From NCBI RefSeq assembly GCF_017313785.1, contig NZ_JAFLNL010000016.1:1-64000 (forward strand): a DNA stretch of 64,000 bases, in the 5' to 3' direction. This stretch comes from Flagellimonas aurea (lineage in GTDB: Bacteria; Bacteroidota; Bacteroidia; Flavobacteriales; Flavobacteriaceae). The notes under the pieces were generated by a model. The model did not search any database and was not told where the DNA came from. It was given only the letters and a program-made list of their open reading frames with translations. How positions within the stretch are numbered: the first letter of the stretch is position 1; each line of letters starts with the position of its first letter. The position numbers were made by a program, and so were the translations under genes. This document shows, one piece after another, positions 38,316 to 46,781 of the stretch.

Positions 38316-39032
38316 CTAGAATAATAATGAAAGTCCTGAAACCATTAGCAAAAACAGGATGCTCTTTTTATAATGGGCCTTTCCTGATTTTTTGAACGTT
38401 TTTCTTCCCAAAAACTGGGCGGAAAGGAAAATGGGAAAAATAATCGCGGCGTATTTACATTGCTCAAAATTTAAAATGCCATTTAAGGCCAAGGTTGGTA
38501 TTCTGGTAAGGGTAACAAGTCCTAAAATGCCAATCATCGTGGCCCTTATGGTATTGATTTCCTTGATCCTATTCTCCACGCAGATGATATACAATGGTCC
38601 CCCAGTGGAGAATATCCCAGAGAAAAAACCTGCCAAAATACCAAGACCTAAAATACTGGTATTCCCCAGATTCGATTCTCGCTTACCTAGAAGGGAATAC
38701 AACACGTATGCGAGTATAAAGGCACCAAGCATTTTTTTTAAAAAGAATGGCTTGGAATATGAGAGGACCAAAACCCCTAAAACAACCCCTACAATTGATG
38801 TTATGGAAAGGTCAAGGATTGTTTTTTTATCAATGAAAACCCATTCCCTGTAAATTAGGAAAATACTTGAAAATACATAGAATAGGGAAATGTAGGCAAT
38901 GGCCTCCGGTAATTGAAACTTCAATAATAAGATGGGAAGTGCAATGAGAGAACCTGCAAATCCCATGGCACTTTGAACATAAAACCCTGCAAAAATACCT
39001 ATGGTCAAAGTAATAAGTGAAAATAAATCCAT
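38316..39032 (-). CDS. TauE/SafE-family permease
   Basis: A 238-residue membrane protein of the sulfite exporter TauE/SafE family, with about 8 helices and the internal repeat GFAGSLIALPILLLKF and GFFSGIFSTGGPLYIICV. Family members export sulfite, sulfoacetate or other organosulfur anions. It is divergent from an Lrp/AsnC regulator (87 bp apart), which probably controls it, perhaps in response to an amino acid such as Cys or Met; that link is inferred. Confidence 0.88.
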   Translation of the reverse strand: MDLFSLITLTIGIFAGFYVQSAMGFAGSLIALPILLLKFQLPEAIAYISLFYVFSSIFLIYREWVFIDKKTILDLSITSIVGVVLGVLVLSYSKPFFLKKMLGAFILAYVLYSLLGKRESNLGNTSILGLGILAGFFSGIFSTGGPLYIICVENRIKEINTIRATMIGILGLVTLTRIPTLALNGILNFEQCKYAAIIFPIFLSAQFLGRKTFKKSGKAHYKKSILFLLMVSGLSLLF

Positions 39033-39119
39033 GTTCCAGAAATTGAACGGCTAAGCTAGTGGGTTGTAAAATGGTTTAAAAATTGAAAAATTGGAGAAAA
39101 CAGGTATATTTAATTGAAT

Positions 39120-39575
39120 ATGCGTTATTTTGACAAAAAATATGTTGAAAAGATGGTTGATGGAATAGATAACCGAATAATTGGTCTTCTGAGAAAGAAT
39201 TCTAGGTATTCATTTGCCGAAATCGGCAGAATCATTTCACTTTCGCCTTCATCTGTGAGGGAAAGGATTCAAAAGCTGGAAGATTTAGGCATAATCGAAT
39301 CGTACAGTCTCAAGGTCAATTATGCCTTGTTGGGATATGGGATGGAGGTCTTTATCCTTCTAAAGATTTTCGATGGAAAACTAAAGTATTTTTTGGAGGA
39401 AATCCATGACTTTGTTGAAGTGGAGGAGGCGTATAGGATTACCGGCCCGTATAATATCCATATTAGAGCAATTCTGCGGGACCAAAAACATTTGCAGGAC
39501 TTTGTGGACAGGCTCATCAATTATGGAAGTCCAACAACCCTTTTGATTCTATCCGATATTGAAAAGAACTTGTGA
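39120..39575 (+). CDS. Lrp/AsnC-family transcriptional regulator
   Basis: A 151-residue regulator from ATG 39120 (TTG 39114 in frame is less likely). N-terminal helix-turn-helix with the family pattern DNRIIGLLRKNSRYSFAEIG and SPSSVRERIQKLEDLGIIE, then a RAM-type ligand domain (FILLKIFDG, VEEAYRITGPYNI, IRAILRDQKHLQDF). Lrp-type proteins sense amino acids. Its target is presumably the divergent TauE gene, possibly also the amino-acid operon further left. Confidence 0.9.
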   Translation: MRYFDKKYVEKMVDGIDNRIIGLLRKNSRYSFAEIGRIISLSPSSVRERIQKLEDLGIIESYSLKVNYALLGYGMEVFILLKIFDGKLKYFLEEIHDFVEVEEAYRITGPYNIHIRAILRDQKHLQDFVDRLINYGSPTTLLILSDIEKNL

Positions 39576-39902
39576 TTCATTGTTTACTTATTTGCGAACC
39601 GCATAATTCGATTTTAAATGTAATATAATATAATGATTTTTTGATTTTAATTTTTTGCATTAAGACATAAAATATAATCCACCCTGAGAAAATGTTCTAA
39701 GCATAATATTCTGGAGCTTGTCTGGTTATAAACTCTGCAAGAGATCTGTCCTCAATATAAAAAGATACATAGGATAAACAATTCTTTATATTGTGATAGG
39801 TTATGTTGAAAGAAGTTCCCAAAAACAGTCAACATAAACTGAAATCATTTTATGAATTCGTCAATGCCTCTTAAAAGATAAAGTTAGAAGGGCTTATTTT
39901 TA
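39576..39902. other. AT-rich region without a gene
   Basis: No credible open frame and no stem-loop with a T-run. The region is strongly AT-rich near 39615-39680 and ends at the promoter of the next lipoprotein gene. Confidence 0.55.
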
Positions 39903-39910
39903 TATCTTTG
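39903..39910 (+). promoter_or_regulatory. -7 promoter element for the small lipoprotein gene
   Basis: TATCTTTG matches TAnnTTTG and lies 22 bp before ATG 39933. No convincing -33 TTTG is seen at the right spacing. Confidence 0.45.
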
Positions 39911-39932
39911 TTTATATCCCAAATCTGGCCTC

Positions 39933-40409
39933 ATGAGAAAATACACAATTACAGTTGGAGTGATATTGGTAATATCTTCTTGTAGCAAAGATGATGACGT
40001 TTCAATTAATGACAGGAAGGAGGCACTTTTTGGCCAATGGGAATATGAGGCTATTGATTCCGATACTGCCGTTGATATCAATGGTGACGGGACCGTAAAC
40101 ATTGACCTATATAACACAAACGAAATTCGTCAATGTCTTAAAGACAACTTAATCTTTTTTACAGAAGGGGCAATTGGAGAAAAAAACGAGTTTAGAATTA
40201 ATGAAAATGGTCTTTCCTGTGGTGAAGTTGACCCATATAGTACGGTGGAATCGGACAAATATGAGTTGATCAATAACGAAATTCTACGCTTCGAGAACAG
40301 AAATGATATGCGAATCATAGAGTTTACCAAGAACCGTCTTGTACTGGAACAGGATGATTTTTTGGATGATCAGGATGTCGTTATCACATATACTTACAAA
40401 CGGTGTTGA
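39933..40409 (+). CDS. Small secreted lipoprotein, lipocalin-like
   Basis: A 158-residue lipoprotein (VILVISSCSKDDD lipobox at about residue 17, acidic +2 to +4 residues). The pattern LFGQWEYEAID near the start, followed by alternating beta strands and a final TYTYKRC, is what many Bacteroidetes lipocalin-like lipoproteins look like. No specific function can be stated. It has its own promoter and no co-oriented partner. Confidence 0.72.
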   Translation: MRKYTITVGVILVISSCSKDDDVSINDRKEALFGQWEYEAIDSDTAVDINGDGTVNIDLYNTNEIRQCLKDNLIFFTEGAIGEKNEFRINENGLSCGEVDPYSTVESDKYELINNEILRFENRNDMRIIEFTKNRLVLEQDDFLDDQDVVITYTYKRC

Positions 40410-40450
40410 TTCAGATATTGAATAAGTGGGGCATAGCCCATTAATGAATT

Positions 40451-40750
40451 TTATACCCTTACCACGGAGCCAAAAGTCCAATCGCTCCATTGCCCATCAC
40501 TGTCCCGTACCCTTACTTCATAAGGCTGATCTAGGTATTTCAATCTACTTTCACGCGGTTCGGTCTCCATCTCAAAATACCTGTCGACACCACTTCCCTT
40601 GGCTTCGCTGTAGTTCAACAATTTGGTATCCCAACGATTGTCCTGTCTGTTGAAAATGCGGATCTCGACCTGTTCCAAGCTTGCTCCATTATAGGCCTCC
40701 GAACAGTTAATGCTAAAGCAGGTATATATCCATTCTGTATATCGTCTATT
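40451..40750 (-). pseudogene. C-terminal remnant of an unidentified protein
   Basis: An open stretch of 99 codons on the minus strand with good protein character (YTEWIYTCFSINC, VEIRIFNRQDNRWD, YEVRVRDSDGQWSDWTFG) but no ATG or GTG between the upstream in-frame TAA (40751-40753) and the coding-like sequence; the only start is TTG 40678. I take it as the tail of a larger beta-rich protein that has been lost. Family not recognized. Confidence 0.5.
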
Positions 40751-40798
40751 TTATATTAAATAACTGATATTGATTTAACTGTATTTAATTATATTTTT

Positions 40799-40820
40799 AT
40801 TAGTTCGATATTAGTTCGAT
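40799..40820. repeat. Tandem 11-bp repeat
   Basis: ATTAGTTCGAT occurs twice in direct succession (40799-40809, 40810-40820), 17 bp before a possible 40-codon ORF. It could be a protein-binding site or a chance slippage product. Confidence 0.6.
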
Positions 40821-40837
40821 TTCGAGAGGTAATTCTA

Positions 40838-40960
40838 ATGAGTGATTACTTTATTCTCACCAATGATAATCAAAATTTCAAAGAGATTGAAGTAATGCGG
40901 GGCATTCATTTGCAAATATACACAGGGGAAAACCACAGTTTTTATGTGGATTTCCTGTAA
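40838..40960 (+). CDS. Possible 40-residue ORF
   Basis: ATG 40838 to TAA 40960 encodes MSDYFILTNDNQNFKE followed by IEVMRGIHLQIYTG and ends HSFYVDFL. Composition is protein-like but there is no homology I recognize and it lies in a decayed, AT-rich area, so it may be a fragment. Confidence 0.25.
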   Translation: MSDYFILTNDNQNFKEIEVMRGIHLQIYTGENHSFYVDFL

Positions 40961-41089
40961 TGGGGTCTCAAATAAATTTTCTAAATTGGAAAACTCCCCC
41001 ATTTTAAAAGCCACTCAAAATGAGGTGTGTGTATTTCTTACCCTAAAATTGGCTTCCCTAATTTTTTGAATATTTAAAAATTACCGAAT

Positions 41090-41547
41090 ATGAAAGCCAC
41101 GTTCCACTCTTATTTCTCATTTTTTGCTTTTTTTCAGTACCAATTTCAGCTCAATATGGACGGTTTACAGAAGAAGAAAGACTTCGCGAACTCAGGAAAA
41201 ATAGCGAACCATTACGTTTGCTTGTAGAGGATATCCGTAGGGCGGTTTACCCAAGCGAAAAGGACTTGGACGACTGTCTACCTCCTTTTACAAGTGGAAC
41301 AATAACCCTTGAAGGGGCATCAGAAGGCGAGGCGGGAATTGAATTAAACCTAGTTCTGTTTAAAATAACATCAAAAAAGAACAAAGGGAAAATAAACAAA
41401 TCTGTAATAACTTTTGTAAGGCACACGATTTGTAGTCCATTGATGGATAAAGTGAGAGATGGAAGCACGGAGAATTTTAATATTATTAGAAATCTTATTG
41501 TCTTATTGTTCAGCCTTTTCAGTTTATTAATTTTAGTGACTATTTGA
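41090..41547 (+). pseudogene. Frameshifted signal-peptide protein of unknown function
   Basis: The frame that runs to 41547 opens with a good signal peptide (VPLLFLIFCFFSVPISAQ) but has no start codon back to the in-frame stop near 41060. ATG 41090 lies just upstream, one base out of frame; restoring one A in the AAA run at 41093-41095 would give MKSHVPLLF and a 153-residue protein ending in a hydrophobic helix (IVLLFSLFSLLILVTI). The middle part (VEDIRRAVYP, ITLEGASEGEAGIELNL, NKGKINKSVITF) weakly resembles trypco2-type domains. One-base deletion, recent decay or sequencing error. Confidence 0.6.
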
Positions 41548-41804
41548 AACCTTACCCTATTTTTGAAGTTCTTTTGTAACCCAGTCGCACGTAATCATTG
41601 TTATATTTGCAATTTGAAATTTTTGGCAATCATATTATAAATATATTTCTTGGCACTCAATTTTATGTCTGATATCTTACGATATAATATATATATATGA
41701 CCTATCCTATGGAAAGCCTATTTCGCCCTCAAAAGATTTATGGATCTGCAGAATAACTAGTTTTTAGTGCTTCATGAAACCTTTTATCCCTGCTTTCAAG
41801 TTTT
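41548..41804. other. AT-rich intergenic region
   Basis: No gene seen. It includes an alternating AT run (about 41685-41699) and leads into the promoter of the metal-efflux cluster. Confidence 0.5.
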
Positions 41805-41839
41805 TGCACAACCTGTGCATCGATTAATTCTTACCTTTG
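41804..41839 (+). promoter_or_regulatory. Promoter with internal dyad at the head of the metal cluster
   Basis: TTG at 41804-41806 and TACCTTTG (TAnnTTTG) at 41832-41839 are about 25 bp apart, longer than usual, and a perfect dyad TGCACA-ACC-TGTGCA occupies 41805-41819 between them. The overlong spacer with a central dyad is reminiscent of activator-type metal promoters; the regulator is not identified. Confidence 0.5.
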
Positions 41840-41848
41840 TTGAAATTT

Positions 41849-42244
41849 ATGAAAACACTTTTTTCCATATCAATGTCGCTATTATTCTTTTTTCAGGGAA
41901 TTAGTATTGATATGGACTTTTGTGGACCCATTAAAGAAATTTCAAGCATCCTAATCCATTACCAAGACCATAAAGTTTATGGTGACTCTTTCCTTGAATA
42001 TGTAGTTGAAGATTACTTTGGTAACGTAGCAAAAGCTGAAAGGCACCATAATGACTCTGGTAAGCAGAAAACACCAATCCATTCCCATCAGCAATGTTGC
42101 CACCCTTTAGTATTAATTATTGCGAACAACAATTCGGCTTTAATTAATCTATTAAAGTTTGAAGGGAAAGAACAGTTTAACTTATATAAAGTAAACTTCA
42201 CTTCCAGATATTTGGAATCGCTTTTCCAACCACCTAAAGTATAA
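41849..42244 (+). CDS. Small periplasmic Cys/His protein preceding the RND pump
   Basis: A 131-residue protein from ATG 41849 (TTG 41837 in frame rejected because the -7 box overlaps it). Signal peptide (LFSISMSLLFFFQGISI), then DFCG, a His-rich patch (ERHHND, IHSHQQCCH) and a C-terminal FQPPKV. Short exported proteins with HYC, CC and PP landmarks are common before heavy-metal RND genes in Flavobacteriia, and this looks like a divergent member. Metal binding in the periplasm is plausible but unproven. Confidence 0.6.
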   Translation: MKTLFSISMSLLFFFQGISIDMDFCGPIKEISSILIHYQDHKVYGDSFLEYVVEDYFGNVAKAERHHNDSGKQKTPIHSHQQCCHPLVLIIANNNSALINLLKFEGKEQFNLYKVNFTSRYLESLFQPPKV

Positions 42245-42256
42245 TTCAGTTTTTTT

Positions 42257-42302
42257 AAGGATAGCTATATCCTTACGTGATGCTTTTCAAAATAAGCATC
42301 AC
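42257..42302. other. Two consecutive hairpins in the RND leader
   Basis: AAGGATA-gcta-TATCCTT (42257-42274) and GTGATGCTT-8 nt-AAGCATCAC (42277-42302) stand back to back between the small Cys/His gene and the pump gene. A T7 run precedes, not follows, them. They may stabilize or process the polycistronic message. Confidence 0.5.
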
Positions 42303-42362
42303 ATTATAAACGCATTGTATCTCATTGCATTGCGATGTTTAAACTGAATTAATACTTTTACT

Positions 42363-45300
42363 ATGATTAACAAAATCATTTCATTTTCCATTAATAACAA
42401 GTTTATTATTGGGCTCTTCATAGTGGCACTGGTAGGTACGGGCATTTGGTCTATGGCCACTATAAATCTGGGTTCTGTCCCCGATATTACCAACAACCAA
42501 GTACAGGTTATTACAGTAGCCCCAAATTTAGGTACTGAGGATATTGAACAATTTGTTACCTATCCTGTAGAATTGGCAATGGCCAACCTTCCTGACGTTA
42601 TCGAGCTGCGTTCGGTATCTCGTTTTGGGCTGTCCGTGGTTACCATTGTTTTTAAGGACGAAGCAGGCACCTATCTTCCCCGGCAATTGGTGCAAGAAAA
42701 ATTGACCGAAGTCGCCGGGGAAATTCCCGAAGGTTTTGGTACGCCTTTTATGGCACCCATTACTACGGGTCTGGGCGAAATATTCCAATACACCTTAAAG
42801 GTAAAAGAAGGATACGAAGATAAATACGATGCAATGGAACTTCGTACCATTCAGGATTGGATTGTTAAACGCCAAATGGCATTAGTGCCCGGTGTGGTCG
42901 AGGTCAATGCTTTTGGGGGCTATGTGAAGCAGTACGAAGTGGCCATAAACCCTGACAAACTAAAAAGTTTTGGCATTACCATGGGGCAGGTTTTTGAAGC
43001 CCTTAAGGTGAACAATGCCAATACAGGCGGTGCCTATATTGAAAAAAACCATCAGGCCAACTTTATCCGTGGCGAAGGTTTGGCCAGTAGCCTTGAAGAT
43101 TTGGAAAATACGGTGGTTACTACCCAAAATGGAACACCTGTTCTGGTACGTGATATCGCTCAGAAAGTGGGCTATGGGAATCAGGTACGTTATGGGGCGT
43201 TTACCCAAGATGGCCACGAATCCGTGGGAGGTCAGATTTTGATGTTAAAGGGAGAAAGCCCAAGTAATGTGATCAATAATGTAGAAAAACGAATTGACGA
43301 GATACAAAAATCGCTTCCCGAGGGCGTTTATATTGAACCGTTCTTAAGCCGTGCCGAACTTATAGCCAGGACCACAAGTACGGTAGAGAAGAACTTGATT
43401 GAAGGTTCATTGATTGTGATCTTTGTGCTTGTACTGCTCTTGGGGAGTTTACGTGGCGGATTGATTACCGCTTCGGTAATCCCGTTATCATTACTCTTCG
43501 CATTTATCCTGATGAAACAGTTCGGCGTATGGGCAAATTTAATGTCCCTTGGTGCCATCGATTTTGGGATTATCGTGGATGGTGCGGTCATTATCGTGGA
43601 AGGTATGGTATTGCATATCCATCAACGGATGAAAAAATCAAAAGCAGCGATAGGTCAGGCCGAAATGGACGAAATGGCATACGAATCGGGAAGTACGATG
43701 ATGAACTCTGCCTTTTTCGGTCAGCTTATCATTCTTATCGTATTTACACCAATCCTTTTCCTTACCGGAGTTGAAGGAAAAATGTTCCGTCCCATGGCAT
43801 TTACCTTTGGTTTTGCCGTACTTGGGGCGATTATCCTATGCCTTACCTACGTACCTATGGTTTCGGCCTTGTTCCTGAAACCTGCAAAAAACCAGGACCA
43901 TTGGTTTGCCAAATTTGAAAATAGTATCGATAGGTTCAGTGATAAAATCATGGCAGGGTTGAACAAAGCCTATAAGCCATTGCTGTCGTTTGCATTGCGT
44001 TTTAAGGCTGGTATTGTTTTAGGGGCAGTTGCTTTACTGGCAATCGCAGGATTTATATTCAGCACTATGGGTGGTGAATTTATCCCAAAGCTGGATGAAG
44101 GCGATATTGCCATGCAGGCCCTGATAAAACCGGGCAGTAGCCTTACCGAATCCATTGAAGCTTCAAAAAAACTTCAGAACTTGATAAATGAATTTCCCGA
44201 AGTGAAGACCATGATCTCGAGGATCGGGGTGGCCGAAATCCCTACCGACCCCATGCCCATGGACATTGCCGATAGTTACATCATCCTTGAAAAGGATAAG
44301 AGCAAATGGACCAGTGCGGAGAGCAAGGAAGAACTCATAGAAAAAATAAAGGAAAAGATTTCGGTTATCCCGGGGGTGAACTTCGTGTTTACCCAACCCG
44401 TAGAGCTCCGTTTCAATGAACTGTTGACGGGTGTCCGGGAAGATGTTGCCATCAAGATCTATGGTGAGGACCTGGATGTTCTGGCCGAAAAGGCACAGGA
44501 AATGGCGGCAATCATACAAACCGTAGATGGCGCTGGTGATGTACGGGCGGAAGCGACCAGTGGCCTGCCACAGATGACCGTTGTCTATAACCGGGCAAAG
44601 ATGGCGCAATACGGGGTTACCATTGACAAGCTCAACGATTATGTGAGTGCCGCCTTCGCAGGGGAATCGGCAAGTGTCATATTCGAGGGCGAAAAGCGCT
44701 TTGACGTGGTCATCCGTCTGGCCGAGGACTATCGAAAGGATATCAACAACCTTAAAAATCTGTATATAGACCTGCCCAGTGGTAACCAAGTGCCCCTAAA
44801 GGAATTGGCGGACATCAGCTATAAACCCGGGCCCATGCAGATTTCCAGGGACAATACCTACCGGCGAATCTATGTGGGGGTAAACGTTCGGGGCAGGGAT
44901 GTCAAGTCCATGGTCGAGGAGGTTCAGCAAAAGCTCGATGCCCAGTTGAAACTGCCCCCGGGGTATTATATAACCTATGGCGGTTCTTTTGAGAACCTTC
45001 AAAGGGCGACCGACCGATTAATGATCGTAGTGCCTATTGCACTGTTCCTAATTTTCATATTGCTCTACTTTGCTTTGAGCTCGTTCTCACAGTCGGTAAT
45101 GATTTATATGGCAGTACCCCTGGCAGCCATTGGTGGCGTGTTTGCCCTTTGGATACGGGGAATGCCATTCAGTATTTCCGCAGGAGTCGGATTTATCGTG
45201 CTTTTTGGTGTTGCAGTATTGAACGGACTGGTACTGATAAACAAATTCAATGATTTAAAAGAAAGTGGTATGACAAATTTAAAAGACAGGATCTACGAGG

Positions 45301-46763
45301 CAACCCACGAGCGCTTGCGCCCTATATTGCTTACGGCAACGGCGGCCATTATGGGCTTTATCCCAATGGCGATTTCTACTTCCGGTGGTGCAGAAGTGCA
45401 GCGACCATTGGCAACCGTTGTTATTGGTGGCTTGATTACGGCAACCTTTTTAACATTGGTGGTAGTCCCGGTACTTTATAGTTGGTTGGAATCCCGTAAG
45501 GAGCGTAGAAATAATGGTGACGATACGGGTTATATCAAAAAAAGCCAAGCCATCATTCCAGTTTTATTGTTGGTTGGAGGATTTTTATCATCTGGTAACC
45601 TATCGGCCCAAAACAATCCCATCGCTCAAACCTTGACTTTAGATGAAGCTATAGTAATGGCAAGGGAAAATTATCCCACCCTAAAGGAAGGACAAGCGTT
45701 CATAGACAGGGAACAGGCCTTGAAGGGCACCAGTTTTGACCTGGGCAGCACGTTTCTATATGCCGGCAGGGAAGACCAAGGCCTGAATCAGGGAAATCTG
45801 CGTACCTTCGGGGTACAACAGGGCAACATTGACCTGCTCTCCGGGTTTTCAAAATCCAGGTTCTATAAGGAACGCACCAAGCTGGGCGAGAAATTCTATG
45901 ACCTTAGTGAGCAGCAGCTGGTACGGGATGTGATGCAGGCCTATTATGAGATTGCCTACAATAAGGCCCGCCTGAAGCTTGCCGAGCGGCTGGACAGCAT
46001 TTATGCCGATTTTGAAAGCGCGGCCAAATTAAGGTACGATAGCGGTGAGACCGGAAAACTCGCCTATATTTCGGCTACCTCGGAGTACCAACAAATACAG
46101 GTGTTAAAGCAACAGTCCTATGATGATATCGAGATTGCCAAAAGGGCATTGAAGCAATATCTGGGAATCGATGGTTCCATTGATACGATGGATGGGCCTT
46201 ATGGGATCATAAACCCAATATCGGTTGTGGACACTTTGGATATAAGCAATAACCCGTTGCTGCAATTCGACCTTCAGAACGCTGCAGTGGGCAAAGCGAA
46301 CGTAAAGGTCGAAAAATCCCAGTTCCTGCCAAAGTTCAGCCTGAGCTATGACAATCTCAAGTATAATGATGTTACGGGGTTCAATGCCTATCAGGCGGGC
46401 ATCAGCATCCCTTTGTGGTTCCTTCCGCAAAAAAATAGGGTAAGGGCGGCCAAGGCAGATGCCATGGTGGCCGAAAACCAGTATTTGACACAAAAGGCGA
46501 CCACCGAGAGCCTGGTCTCCCAACTGTACAAAGCCCAGGACAAAACGTTGAAGTCGTTGAGGTACTATGAAGAAGCGGCACTGCCACTGGCAGAGGAACA
46601 GTTGACCACTGCCGAACTGGCAAACAAGGAAGGTGAGATAGACTACATTAGCTATATCACCATCCTCAACAGTGCCATCAACATCAAAATAAACCATTTG
46701 GATTTCATCAACCAATATAACCAACAGGCCATTGAGATACAATATCAATTGGGCAATCTATAA
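42363..46763 (+). CDS. Heavy-metal RND efflux pump fused to TolC-type outer-membrane factor
   Basis: A 1466-residue natural fusion. Residues 1 to about 1040 are an HME-RND transporter with 12 helices; the proton-relay Asp residues 400 and 406 are in DFGIIVDGAV and the periplasmic site contains IPTDPMPMD, closer to CzcA (Zn/Co/Cd) than to the CusA Met triad. After a linker and a hydrophobic segment (IIPVLLLVGGFLSSGNLSAQ) comes an outer-membrane efflux domain, residues about 1085-1460 (LTLDEAIVMAREN, SEQQLVRDVMQAYYEIAYNKARL, AQDKTLKSLRYYEEA). Joining both in one chain fixes the 1:1 supply of inner and outer components. The adaptor gene follows by 18 bp. Confidence 0.94.
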   Translation: MINKIISFSINNKFIIGLFIVALVGTGIWSMATINLGSVPDITNNQVQVITVAPNLGTEDIEQFVTYPVELAMANLPDVIELRSVSRFGLSVVTIVFKDEAGTYLPRQLVQEKLTEVAGEIPEGFGTPFMAPITTGLGEIFQYTLKVKEGYEDKYDAMELRTIQDWIVKRQMALVPGVVEVNAFGGYVKQYEVAINPDKLKSFGITMGQVFEALKVNNANTGGAYIEKNHQANFIRGEGLASSLEDLENTVVTTQNGTPVLVRDIAQKVGYGNQVRYGAFTQDGHESVGGQILMLKGESPSNVINNVEKRIDEIQKSLPEGVYIEPFLSRAELIARTTSTVEKNLIEGSLIVIFVLVLLLGSLRGGLITASVIPLSLLFAFILMKQFGVWANLMSLGAIDFGIIVDGAVIIVEGMVLHIHQRMKKSKAAIGQAEMDEMAYESGSTMMNSAFFGQLIILIVFTPILFLTGVEGKMFRPMAFTFGFAVLGAIILCLTYVPMVSALFLKPAKNQDHWFAKFENSIDRFSDKIMAGLNKAYKPLLSFALRFKAGIVLGAVALLAIAGFIFSTMGGEFIPKLDEGDIAMQALIKPGSSLTESIEASKKLQNLINEFPEVKTMISRIGVAEIPTDPMPMDIADSYIILEKDKSKWTSAESKEELIEKIKEKISVIPGVNFVFTQPVELRFNELLTGVREDVAIKIYGEDLDVLAEKAQEMAAIIQTVDGAGDVRAEATSGLPQMTVVYNRAKMAQYGVTIDKLNDYVSAAFAGESASVIFEGEKRFDVVIRLAEDYRKDINNLKNLYIDLPSGNQVPLKELADISYKPGPMQISRDNTYRRIYVGVNVRGRDVKSMVEEVQQKLDAQLKLPPGYYITYGGSFENLQRATDRLMIVVPIALFLIFILLYFALSSFSQSVMIYMAVPLAAIGGVFALWIRGMPFSISAGVGFIVLFGVAVLNGLVLINKFNDLKESGMTNLKDRIYEATHERLRPILLTATAAIMGFIPMAISTSGGAEVQRPLATVVIGGLITATFLTLVVVPVLYSWLESRKERRNNGDDTGYIKKSQAIIPVLLLVGGFLSSGNLSAQNNPIAQTLTLDEAIVMARENYPTLKEGQAFIDREQALKGTSFDLGSTFLYAGREDQGLNQGNLRTFGVQQGNIDLLSGFSKSRFYKERTKLGEKFYDLSEQQLVRDVMQAYYEIAYNKARLKLAERLDSIYADFESAAKLRYDSGETGKLAYISATSEYQQIQVLKQQSYDDIEIAKRALKQYLGIDGSIDTMDGPYGIINPISVVDTLDISNNPLLQFDLQNAAVGKANVKVEKSQFLPKFSLSYDNLKYNDVTGFNAYQAGISIPLWFLPQKNRVRAAKADAMVAENQYLTQKATTESLVSQLYKAQDKTLKSLRYYEEAALPLAEEQLTTAELANKEGEIDYISYITILNSAINIKINHLDFINQYNQQAIEIQYQLGNL

Positions 46764-46781
46764 TCTTAAAAAGAAAGAAAA

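Noticed and set aside
40426..40653. 75-codon plus-strand open frame
   Set aside because: Antisense to the better-supported minus-strand remnant; codon and residue pattern is not protein-like.
41685..41699. Microsatellite as phase-variation switch
   Set aside because: The short AT alternation is not in or next to a promoter or reading frame.
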